Part shown: positions 1 through 6,799 of the stretch, one piece after another
Position numbering within the stretch: position 1 is the first letter of the stretch
Layout of the letters: the number at the start of each line of letters is the position of its first letter
From: Candidatus Latescibacterota bacterium
GTDB taxonomy: Bacteria; Latescibacterota; UBA2968; GCA-2709665
NCBI GenBank assembly: GCA_030746455.1
Contig: JASLMQ010000202.1
Location: 1-6,958 of the forward strand
Reading direction: 5' to 3'
DNA length: 6,958 bases
The notes under the pieces: model-generated
Databases searched by the model: none
Told to the model about the DNA's origin: nothing
Seen by the model: the letters and a program-made list of their open reading frames with translations, nothing else
Program-made: the position numbers and the translations under genes

Positions 1-1116
1 CTCCAGCAGCTTGCCGATCCGGGAGGCGAACCGTCCGGGTATCCCGATCACGGCCTCGCCGCGCAGGAACTGATCAACCGATCGTGCAATTTCCTTGCCG
101 TGCGCCAGGGCACGAATGGCGAGACGGCTTTCCGAAACGGCGTTTCCCCCCGCGAAGACCCCGTCGAGGCTCGTTTCGTGTGTATTCCGCTTGATCGCGA
201 CACCCCTGCGTGACAGCTCCAGTCCGGGGATCTCCGGCGTCTCGGGGCCCACCGTTCCGAAGGCGAGAACCACCGCATCGTGGGTCTGCCGAAGCCCCTC
301 GAGTGTGATATCCCGCCCGAACGCGGTGTTCGGATGGAACTCCACGCCCAGCGCCAGGATCCGCGCGATCTCCGCGTCCAGCACCGGCTTCGGCAAATCC
401 TGGTCGAGCACACCGTAGCGCAGCATGCCCCCCAGTTGAGGATGGTCGTCGTAGATACGGGCGGCGTGTCCCTCCTGGATCAGGTAGTAGGCCGCCGACA
501 GGCCCGTCGGCCCGCCGCCCACGATTGCGACCCGCTTCCCCGAGGGCCTCTCCAGCTCGGGGGCGTAGGGATCTTCCCGTGCCAGGTCGGCGTCCGCGGT
601 GTACCGCTTGAGCATGCAGACCGAGACCGCGCCGTCGTGCCCCTTCCGATTGCACCCGCTCTCGCAGGGCGCCGGGCAGATGCGGCCCAGCGTGGCGGGG
701 AGCGCGATGTCTCCCTTCACCGTCGCGATGGCCTCACCCATGCTCTGCGACTGGATCAGGCGCACCATCGTCGGCACGTCCATATGTGCCGGGCACGCCC
801 TCTGGCAGGGGGCCTCGCAGTCTCCCACGTGCTCGCTCAGAAGCAGGTCCAGCGTGTCCTTCCGCGCGGCGCACACCTGCTCGTCCCGCGTCTGGATCAC
901 CATCCCCTCGGAGGCCGGCATGGAGCAGGCCGGAATGAGCCGGTCGGTCTGCAGATCGTGTACCACGCACACCATGCACGATGTGGTGGGCTCCAGCCCG
1001 TCCAAATGGCACAGGGTCGGGATCTCGATCCCCAGCTCCTCGGCCGCCCTCAGGAGGGTGCTCCCCTCCGGAACGACCGCCTCCTGGTCGTCTATCGTCA
1101 GTCGGATTACGCTCAC
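1..1116 (-). CDS. [2Fe-2S]/[4Fe-4S] FAD-dependent oxidoreductase, NuoG-like N-terminus plus DPYD/GltD-like core (3' end beyond window)
   Basis: 372 codons are visible, with no stop before position 1. The GTG start at 1116-1114 overlaps the upstream stop in a GTGA junction, and AGAGGTGA lies just upstream, so translation is probably coupled. Residues 1-80 are a NuoG/HydA-like [2Fe-2S] ferredoxin domain with C36, C47, C50 and C64. Residues 93-172 are a DPYD/GltD-type Fe-S helical domain: a GDCEAPCQRACPAH segment (C100, C104, C108, with H96 before it) and GRICPAPCESGC (C147, C151, C155). An FAD Rossmann motif VAIVGGGPTGLSAA begins at V196, followed by GGMLRYGV (229-236). The closing FAD motif GVFAGGN is at 319-325. 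Only about 120 residues separate the two FAD motifs, so the NAD(P)H-binding domain normally inserted between them in GltD is absent. The likely role is to take electrons through Fe-S clusters from the adjacent NADH-binding subunit; the electron acceptor is unknown. Related proteins, as I recall them, carry a C-terminal Cys-rich tail, which would lie outside the window. Confidence 0.87.
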   Translation of the reverse strand, partial: MSVIRLTIDDQEAVVPEGSTLLRAAEELGIEIPTLCHLDGLEPTTSCMVCVVHDLQTDRLIPACSMPASEGMVIQTRDEQVCAARKDTLDLLLSEHVGDCEAPCQRACPAHMDVPTMVRLIQSQSMGEAIATVKGDIALPATLGRICPAPCESGCNRKGHDGAVSVCMLKRYTADADLAREDPYAPELERPSGKRVAIVGGGPTGLSAAYYLIQEGHAARIYDDHPQLGGMLRYGVLDQDLPKPVLDAEIARILALGVEFHPNTAFGRDITLEGLRQTHDAVVLAFGTVGPETPEIPGLELSRRGVAIKRNTHETSLDGVFAGGNAVSESRLAIRALAHGKEIARSVDQFLRGEAVIGIPGRFASRIGKLLE

Positions 1117-3467
1117 GTCACCTCTATGGAATCGTTCGGACAGACCTGCCTGCAGATGTCGCACCGGGTGCACGTGTCCTGATCGATCCGGTGCTGCTGG
1201 TAGGGTTCGATGGGGATGGCCTCCGCCGGACACCTCTGGGCGCAGACGGTGCACCCGATGCACGTGCTCGTGATCGAGTAGGAGATGAGGTCCTTGCACC
1301 GCTGCGCGGGACAGACACCCTCCAGATGGGCCTCATACTCGTCCCGGAAGTACCTCAGGGTGGTCAGAACCGGGTTGGGCGCGGTCTTGCCCAGCCCGCA
1401 CAGGCTCCGCGCCTTGGTGATGGTGGCGATCTCCTCGAGCTTGGCCAGATCCTGCCGTTTCCCCCGGCCCGAGCAGAGACGGGTCAGGATGTCCAGCATA
1501 TGATGCGTGCCGATCCGGCAGGCCGTACACTTGCCGCACGACTGATCGTATGTGAACGTCAGGAAGTATCGGGCGATGTCCACCATGCAGTCGGCCTCGT
1601 CCATCACCAACAGGCCGCCCGACCCCATCATCGCCCCCACCTGATTCAGGTCCTCGTAGTCGATCTTGATGTCCGACATCTCCGCCGGCACACATCCTCC
1701 TGAGGGTCCACCGACCTGGACCGCCTTGAACCGCTTGCCGCCTTCGATCCCGCCGCCGATCCCCTCGACGATCTCTCGGATCGTCACCCCCATGGGGACC
1801 TCGATGAGTCCGCCACGAGCGACCTTCCCGGCCAGCGAGAAGACCTTTGTGCCCTGGCTCTCCTCCGTGCCGTACTCGGCGTAGGCCTCGGGGCCGTTGC
1901 GCATGATCCACGGAACCGTCGCCAGTGTCTCGCAGTTGTTGACCAGCGTGGGATGGTGCCAAAGGCCGTCTTCCGCTGGATAGGGGGGCCTGAAGCTCGG
2001 CATCCCCCTGTCGCCCTCGATCGACGCCAGGAGGGCCGTCTCCTCCCCGCACACGAACGCCCCGGCGCCTTCCTTGATCTCAAGGCTCAGTGAGAATCCG
2101 CTGTTCAGGATGTTCTCGCCTAGGAGCCCCGATGCCTGGCAGAGCTCGATGGCCGCCTGCACCCGCTGGACCGCCAGCGGGTACTCCGCCCGGATGTAGA
2201 GGAATCCCTCCCGGGCCCCCACCGCATAGGCCGCGATGGCCATTCCCTCGATCACCCGGAAGGGATAGGACTCGAGAATCATCCGGTCCATGAAGGCCCC
2301 GGGATCACCCTCATCGCCATTGCAGATGATGTACTTGGTCTCGTCCTCCGCGTCGTGTACGATCTGCCACTTCACCCCCGTGGGGAATCCCGCGCCGCCC
2401 CGTCCCCTGAGTCCGCTGGAGACGACCTGCCCGATGATCTCGCTCGGGGACCTCCCGGTCAGACATTGCGTCAATGCCTGGAACCCGCCGCTGGTGCGGT
2501 ATTCCAACATGTCCAGGGGATCCATATCCCCACACTTCTCCGTCACGATGCGCTTCTGCTGCCCCAGGAAGGTCTCCACCTGGGGATCGCGCACCGAGGT
2601 CGGGAACACCTGCTGCGCCTCGTCCGGCTGGCCGGTCAGCAGGCCCTCCACCGACTTCTGCACCGAGGCCACCAGTCGTCTGTACGGGCTCTGCGGCCTG
2701 TAGTGGTTCGATAGAATGCGGGGCACATCGTCCGGGAGCACGTGATCGTACAGCACGGGATCCCGTCCGGGCATCGCCACCTCGAGCAACGGCGTGCGGT
2801 GGCACATCCCCACACACCCCACCCGCTTCACGTGGGGCTGCACGCCCGCCTGGGCGAGTGTCTCCTCCAACGCCTGCTGGACCCGCGCGCTCCCGCTGGC
2901 GATGCAGCACGATCCCAATCCGATACGGATCTCGCCGTGCCCGTTGCCCGGGTGGCCCGCCGGCAAGACCGACGGTGCGCCCTCGTCCTTCCGCGACAGG
3001 AACTCGTCCAGGACGTTCGAGATGCCGTCGGGCTTCAGGTGCCCGAAGGTCATGCCGTCGATCTGAACCACCGGGGCCAGCGTACAGCACCCCAGGCACG
3101 CCACCCGTTGAACCGTGAACTGACCCCGCGAATCCGTGTCCCGGCCCTCGGCGATCCCGAGCTCCCGGAAAAAGCCCTCGTACACCAGCTCGGCCCCCTT
3201 CACATGGCAGGCCGTGCCCGTGCAGACGTGGACCAGGTGCTCGCCGATCGGCTCGTGGCGGAACTGGGTGTAGAACGTGGAAACGCCTGCGACGTCCGCG
3301 GCCGCAATCTCCGTTACCTCGCAGATCCGGCGCAGCACCGGTTCGGGCAGGTAGCGGTACTCCTTCTGCACGGCATGCAGAAGCGGAATGACCGCGTGAC
3401 GGCCCGTACCGGTCTGGGCGATCCATTCATCGACTTCGGCGATTACCTTGTCGTGGTCTACTTCCAT
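1113..3467 (-). CDS. NuoE/HydC - HydB/NuoF fusion: NAD(H)-binding FMN and iron-sulfur subunit
   Basis: 784 residues, ATG start, with AGGA four bases upstream. Domains in order: (1) a NuoE/HydC thioredoxin-like [2Fe-2S] domain, about 1-160, with C82, C87, C124 and C128 in the canonical C-x4-C and C-x3-C spacing; (2) a second thioredoxin-like domain, about 178-255, as at the N-terminus of HydB, with C187, C188, C218 and C222; (3) a NuoF core, about 305-715, with GLRGRGGAGFPTG (352-364), the HydB-type CNGDEGDPGAFMDR (382-395) binding FMN and NADH, GAGAFVCGEETALL (467-480), an SLBB region (about 545-600), and a [4Fe-4S] site SCGKCTAC (C644, C647, C650) plus C690; (4) a C-terminal two-[4Fe-4S] ferredoxin, with C736/739/742/746 and C766/769/772/776. 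The length is close to Thermotoga maritima HydC plus HydB combined, as I remember them (about 161 and 626 residues). It should oxidise or reduce NAD(H) in the cytoplasm and wire electrons to the next gene's product. Complex I NuoF lacks the second thioredoxin-like domain and the ferredoxin tail, so a HydB-type assignment is preferred. Confidence 0.93.
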   Translation of the reverse strand: MEVDHDKVIAEVDEWIAQTGTGRHAVIPLLHAVQKEYRYLPEPVLRRICEVTEIAAADVAGVSTFYTQFRHEPIGEHLVHVCTGTACHVKGAELVYEGFFRELGIAEGRDTDSRGQFTVQRVACLGCCTLAPVVQIDGMTFGHLKPDGISNVLDEFLSRKDEGAPSVLPAGHPGNGHGEIRIGLGSCCIASGSARVQQALEETLAQAGVQPHVKRVGCVGMCHRTPLLEVAMPGRDPVLYDHVLPDDVPRILSNHYRPQSPYRRLVASVQKSVEGLLTGQPDEAQQVFPTSVRDPQVETFLGQQKRIVTEKCGDMDPLDMLEYRTSGGFQALTQCLTGRSPSEIIGQVVSSGLRGRGGAGFPTGVKWQIVHDAEDETKYIICNGDEGDPGAFMDRMILESYPFRVIEGMAIAAYAVGAREGFLYIRAEYPLAVQRVQAAIELCQASGLLGENILNSGFSLSLEIKEGAGAFVCGEETALLASIEGDRGMPSFRPPYPAEDGLWHHPTLVNNCETLATVPWIMRNGPEAYAEYGTEESQGTKVFSLAGKVARGGLIEVPMGVTIREIVEGIGGGIEGGKRFKAVQVGGPSGGCVPAEMSDIKIDYEDLNQVGAMMGSGGLLVMDEADCMVDIARYFLTFTYDQSCGKCTACRIGTHHMLDILTRLCSGRGKRQDLAKLEEIATITKARSLCGLGKTAPNPVLTTLRYFRDEYEAHLEGVCPAQRCKDLISYSITSTCIGCTVCAQRCPAEAIPIEPYQQHRIDQDTCTRCDICRQVCPNDSIEVT

Positions 3468-3493
3468 GTAATCCTGTAGAGCAAGGTCATGTA

Positions 3494-3522
3494 ACCATAT
3501 AGGATGTTCTAGATCTCGGCAA
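3494..3522 (-). promoter_or_regulatory. Weak sigma-70-like promoter candidate for the NuoEF-like fusion
   Basis: On the minus strand TTGCCG (3522-3517) is followed after 17 bases by TATGGT (3499-3494). Each box matches four of six consensus bases, with optimal spacing, and lies 27 to 55 bases before the ATG at 3467. Such a match can arise by chance, so this only marks a possible independent start for the oxidoreductase pair. Confidence 0.25.
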
Positions 3523-3526
3523 CAGA

Positions 3527-3647
3527 CAGCGATCAGCCTTCAGCCCACAGCTGAACCGAGCAATGGATCAGCCACACCGCGATGCCCCAAGAGCTAATGG
3601 CCCTGGGTGGCCTCTGCTGGTAGCTGACGGCTGAAAGCTGAACGCTG
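3527..3647. repeat. Imperfect inverted repeat of GCTGA-type heptads (26-nt arms)
   Basis: The left arm, 3527-3552, and the right arm, 3622-3647, are reverse complements at 22 of 26 positions, separated by 69 nt. Each arm is itself a run of near-heptameric units; read on the plus strand the right arm runs AGCTGAC, GGCTGAA, AGCTGAA, CGCTG. I recall similar tandem AGCTGAA units as scattered intergenic repeats in environmental bacterial genomes, but cannot name a family. In RNA the arms could pair into a long hairpin between the two gene pairs. No T-run follows on the minus strand, so a terminator role is not favoured. Confidence 0.75.
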
Positions 3648-3665
3648 GCCTTCTCACTTCCCTTC

Positions 3666-5357
3666 TCACTCTCCTACGCAGTAGAGATGCTCCATCCCCC
3701 GAATGTAAATCCTCCCATCCGCAAACGCAGGCGTCGCCATCGCCCGTTCCCCCAGGGGACACTCGGCGATCTGCCGGAACTCGCGCCCAAGTCGAAAGAT
3801 GTGCATCAGGCCGTTCATGTCCATCAGGTAGACGAGCTCGCCCACAAGAATAGGCGACGCGTAGAAGCCCTCGTCGAAATCGTGGAGCCAGAGCTCCTCC
3901 CCGGTCTTGCTCTCGTAGCAGGCCACCGCGCCAAAGCTCGTGGCCACCACCAGGTACTCGCTCGTGGCGACGGGACTGGCCACCTCTGCCAGGTTGTCGT
4001 CGTACTCCCACACCATCTCGGCCTGCCCGCTCACCTTGATCGCCGCCAGGCGCGCGTATTCGTTCACCACGAAGACCATCCCGTCGGCGTAGGCCGGCGA
4101 GGGCGCCACCTCCCCCATCATGCAATCCACCCGCCACAGCTCCCGCCCTGTGAGCGGATCGTGCGAGATCACCAGCGGGTTCGCGTTGAGGATGAACTCC
4201 ATCCGGCTACCCGTGTTCACCAGGATGGGAGACGCCCACGAGATCTGAACGTCCCGGTCCACCTCATAGACCTGGCTACCCGTCCTGGCATCAAGCCCCA
4301 GCAAGAGGCCGCCCACATTGTCATCGAGCTGCACCAGGAGAAGGTTGCGATGCGTCATCAGCGATGATGAGTGCCCGTAATGATTGTCTGGAACGCCCAG
4401 GTTCCTCCCCCACAGCCGCGTCCCGTCCATGTCCCAGCAGGCCACGTCGCCCGTTGCATAGACGGCGTAGACCCGCTGTCCGTCCGTAGCCATCGTGGGC
4501 GCGGCATAGCCCGTATCGTCCGTCACGTCCGGGCGCTCCGGCGGAGATCCGGGAAGATCGTTCGCCTGTCCCTGCCACAGCAGATCGCCCGATCCGGCGT
4601 CGTAGCAATAGACCTCCTGAACGGTCTGGTCCGCACCGGACAGGAACAGCTTCCCCTCCCAGAGGATGGGTGACCCGTACCCGGGCTTGGGCACGGGGAC
4701 CTTCCACAGAATATGATCACCCGACGGACCGTCCCAATGCGTCGGGATGCCGGAGGCGTAGGCGATCCCGTTGCCCTCGGGTCCCCGGAACGTGGGCCAC
4801 TGCGCCCTGATCTCCTCGGCACTGGGGAAGGCAGAGCCCGACGCGGTCGGGTCGACTGGCGAGGTCTGCTCCTCGGAGACCACGCTGAGCACGAAGGCCG
4901 CGGCAAACAGGCCCAGGCCGGTGAAGAGCAGACCCTTGCGGGCCAGGATCCGTTCCTCCCAGGCCCACTCCTGACTGCGCTCGCGGGAGAGGTCCGGGAG
5001 GCTGGTCCGGAGCGAGCTGAGGTGTTTCAGCGCCCCCAGGAAGACGAGCACCGACCCAAACAGGAGATAGCTGCCGATACGCAACTGCCACTGGTGCGTG
5101 AAGTAGGCCTTCCTCGCCAGCAGGTCGAGTGCCCGTATCTGCTCCTTCAGCGACTCGTTTCCCGGCTCCTGGCGGTGCTGCTGCATCAGCTGGGTGAGGG
5201 CGTCACTGTTCAGCGGATCGATCGTCCGAACCTGCAGGTAGTTCACGATGATCAGCGTGCTGAGCAGCAGGACGAAGATGCCCGACACGATCGCGGCACT
5301 CTTCGCGATCGTGTACCACGCGCCGCCGGCTCTGCTCTCTGTAGACTGGGTTTCCAC
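3666..5357 (-). CDS. Membrane-anchored PQQ-like beta-propeller protein (BamB/quinoprotein-like fold)
   Basis: 563 residues. The start is GTG at 5357-5355, touching the TAG of the upstream gene with no gap; AGAGGT sits seven bases before it. Three predicted membrane helices, at about 19-41, 94-111 and 143-161, with an Arg/Lys-rich loop between the second and third, place the N-terminus in the cytoplasm and the large C-terminal part outside. From about 187 (WPTFRGPEGNG) there are repeated blades ending in Asp-x-x-x-Gly-x-x-x-W/Y patterns: near 249-261, 305-316, 352-364, 396-408, 437-450 and 478-490, plus a weaker final one near 519-535. This fits a propeller of about seven or eight blades. There is no vicinal Cys-Cys and no CxxCH heme motif, so PQQ or heme binding is not supported; 'PQQ-like' describes the fold only. 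Its abutting neighbour is a redox membrane protein, so a periplasmic scaffold, sensor or docking partner is plausible. The substrate is unknown. Confidence 0.87.
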   Translation of the reverse strand: METQSTESRAGGAWYTIAKSAAIVSGIFVLLLSTLIIVNYLQVRTIDPLNSDALTQLMQQHRQEPGNESLKEQIRALDLLARKAYFTHQWQLRIGSYLLFGSVLVFLGALKHLSSLRTSLPDLSRERSQEWAWEERILARKGLLFTGLGLFAAAFVLSVVSEEQTSPVDPTASGSAFPSAEEIRAQWPTFRGPEGNGIAYASGIPTHWDGPSGDHILWKVPVPKPGYGSPILWEGKLFLSGADQTVQEVYCYDAGSGDLLWQGQANDLPGSPPERPDVTDDTGYAAPTMATDGQRVYAVYATGDVACWDMDGTRLWGRNLGVPDNHYGHSSSLMTHRNLLLVQLDDNVGGLLLGLDARTGSQVYEVDRDVQISWASPILVNTGSRMEFILNANPLVISHDPLTGRELWRVDCMMGEVAPSPAYADGMVFVVNEYARLAAIKVSGQAEMVWEYDDNLAEVASPVATSEYLVVATSFGAVACYESKTGEELWLHDFDEGFYASPILVGELVYLMDMNGLMHIFRLGREFRQIAECPLGERAMATPAFADGRIYIRGMEHLYCVGE

Positions 5358-6665
5358 CTATGGGACCTCTTCAGGAGTGATGACGCCGCGACGTACCAGC
5401 TCATAGGGGCAATACGCGAAACATCGGGCACAGCTGAGACAGAGCCCTTTGTCGATTTCGTAACCCGTCTGCTTCCTTCGGAGCGTCAGCTGAATCGGCT
5501 TTAGGCCGACAATCAGGCCCAGGAATGCGCCCATTATCCATCCGCCCGTGACGAACCGGCTCCTGACGGCCTCCGCCTCCTCGAACAGATCGCTGTCCGG
5601 CCTGCCCGAGGCCCGGAACGTGCGCGTGTTCTCCGTCGTCTCCACGCGCAGACCCGCGTTCTCCATCCGAATCTCATCGGCCAGAGCCACCATGGTGTGC
5701 TGCCCGGAGAGCGGGTCACCCAGCCGCGACGCGATCCATCCGGTTCCAACGACCAGAACAGGCAACAGGACGAGCAGCATCGCCAGCCGCCTGACCTCGC
5801 GGGGCCTCTCTGTCGTCACCTGCGCGTCGTCAGGCAGCTTGATGGCGTCGAACGGACAGGACGCCTCACAGAGACGGCAGTCGCTGCATTCGTCAGGCGT
5901 GATCGTCGCATGCGTCCTCGAGATCCTGGACATCCAATCCAGAAGCACACCGTAGGGGCACAGGAAACGACAGTAGGGCCGTGCAACCACCGTCCCCAAC
6001 AAGAGAAGGGACAGACCCAGCAGCACCATGTGGAAGGGCGCACTGAACCGGTAGAACCCGATGAACGGGTCGTATTGACAGATGATGTACCCGGCCCCGG
6101 TGGCCGCGAACAGGACGGCAAGCGCCAGATAGATGTGGGGCAGCAGCGACAGGCTGTGAGACAGCCACGGCGCGATTCTGACCGGCTTGAGCACCACCAC
6201 ATCCTGGACCACGCCGAGCGGGCAGACGGCCGCGCAGAACGTTCGGCCGAAGAAGAGCGTGAACAGGAGCGGGATCGTGAAGAACAGGACCACCGAGATC
6301 GGGATGGCATACCCGGGATGAAACAGCGCCGTGGCAACGTTCTGGATAGAGCCGACGGAGCACACGCATCCTTCTCTGTAGAAGCCGAAGTAGATCATGC
6401 TGAAGATCATCAGCACGAACATGGCCTTGCGCGACCGCAGCCGAAGCGCGAAATACGAGGCGAGAGACAACGTCACGATCAATACGACGATGTCGACCAC
6501 CTCTCGCGCCTCAGCCCGCGGTGCCGGGGTGTTCAGATCGGGCCGGGTGTAGTCCGACTGGAAGTCCGGCTTCGGAAACCGCTCCACCGTCTGAGCTGAG
6601 CACACAACGGGCGCCATCAGGATCAGGAGGACGAGCAATCGCCTCTTGAACAGATATCTCATCAT
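5358..6665 (-). CDS. NosR/NapH-type polytopic membrane iron-sulfur protein
   Basis: 435 residues from the ATG at 6665-6663. It begins with a signal-like stretch (KRR, hydrophobic run, then CSA|QT around residues 22-26). Membrane helices are predicted near 55-74, 80-96, 118-140, 173-195, 210-228, 293-313 and 373-391. NosR/NapH/PceC-type motifs are GCVCSVGSIQN (C100, C102), FCAAVCPLG (C144, C148), CQYDPF (C196) and YCRFLCPYG (C232, C236). Two ferredoxin-type CxxCxxCxxxCP motifs follow, at C260/263/266/270 and at C409/412/415/419. By the positive-inside rule both ferredoxin motifs and the two CxxxCP pairs face the cytoplasm, while GCVC, CQYDPF and a loop of about 60 residues (314-372) face outside. 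Unlike NosR or PceC, it shows no N-terminal FMN-binding domain. The family passes electrons across the membrane or through the quinone pool to periplasmic enzymes; the partner here is not identified. The frame stays open upstream to an ATG at 6887, but that extension looks non-coding. No Shine-Dalgarno is visible at 6665; GTG 6680 and ATG 6662 are alternatives. Confidence 0.88.
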   Translation of the reverse strand: MMRYLFKRRLLVLLILMAPVVCSAQTVERFPKPDFQSDYTRPDLNTPAPRAEAREVVDIVVLIVTLSLASYFALRLRSRKAMFVLMIFSMIYFGFYREGCVCSVGSIQNVATALFHPGYAIPISVVLFFTIPLLFTLFFGRTFCAAVCPLGVVQDVVVLKPVRIAPWLSHSLSLLPHIYLALAVLFAATGAGYIICQYDPFIGFYRFSAPFHMVLLGLSLLLLGTVVARPYCRFLCPYGVLLDWMSRISRTHATITPDECSDCRLCEASCPFDAIKLPDDAQVTTERPREVRRLAMLLVLLPVLVVGTGWIASRLGDPLSGQHTMVALADEIRMENAGLRVETTENTRTFRASGRPDSDLFEEAEAVRSRFVTGGWIMGAFLGLIVGLKPIQLTLRRKQTGYEIDKGLCLSCARCFAYCPYELVRRGVITPEEVP

Positions 6666-6712
6666 ATTGCCGAGATGCACTTGGGAAAGATCTACTGAAT
6701 CTCGATCTATCC

Positions 6713-6730
6713 TTCGTGCACTTCGTGTCC
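6713..6730. repeat. TTCGTGNNN nonamer repeat, two units
   Basis: Two adjacent nine-base units, TTCGTGCAC and TTCGTGTCC, read on the plus strand (CACGAA on the coding strand). They belong to the same unit family and orientation as the three-unit cluster at 6923-6949. Confidence 0.7.
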
Positions 6731-6799
6731 TTCCTAGTTTTGGCCTCTTCACCTGAACCACGCGGTCTTCCCGCTCCCTAACCTCAATGCGACAAAACG

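Larger units (their letters stand above)
3468..3665. other. Intergenic region between the membrane pair and the oxidoreductase pair
   Basis: 198 nt without a convincing gene. It holds the 26-nt imperfect inverted repeat, a weak sigma-70-like promoter candidate and the ribosome binding site of the NuoEF-like fusion. No G+C hairpin followed by a T-run is visible on the minus strand, so I see no intrinsic terminator for the propeller gene. Whether transcription reads through is therefore open. Confidence 0.7.

Noticed and set aside
280..1182. Plus-strand open frame of 300 codons opposite the FAD oxidoreductase
   Set aside because: The minus strand carries Fe-S and FAD motifs through the whole stretch and an overlapping GTGA start; the plus frame has none.
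1113..3467. Respiratory complex I NuoE/NuoF
   Set aside because: The NGDEGDPGAFMDR form of the nucleotide-site motif, the second thioredoxin-like domain and the C-terminal two-cluster ferredoxin match HydB-type subunits; no other nuo genes are visible.
2742..3479. Plus-strand open frame of 245 codons opposite the NuoEF-like fusion
   Set aside because: It is antisense to a gene with complete domain evidence; its translation is His/Arg/Pro-rich with no motif, as expected for a shadow in GC-rich DNA.
3599..3612. GGCC...GGCC hairpin as terminator of the propeller gene
   Set aside because: The stem is only four base pairs and no T-run follows on the minus strand.
3649..3671. Direct repeat CCTTCTCACT, giving a second in-frame TGA 12 bases after the propeller stop
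   Set aside because: It is a small duplication at the gene end; a backup stop is common and says nothing about function.
3666..5357. True PQQ-dependent dehydrogenase
   Set aside because: The vicinal disulfide cysteines of quinoprotein alcohol dehydrogenases are absent, and no heme c motif is present; only the propeller fold is supported.
5697..6599. Plus-strand open frame of 300 codons opposite the membrane iron-sulfur gene
   Set aside because: The translation is a run of charged Arg/Glu/Gln/His residues mirroring hydrophobic codons on the other strand, with no recognisable domain.
5358..6665. Lipoprotein signal in the membrane iron-sulfur protein (Cys at residue 22)
   Set aside because: The residues before the Cys (Pro-Val-Val) do not form a lipobox; cleavage by signal peptidase I after Ala24, or an uncleaved anchor, fits better.
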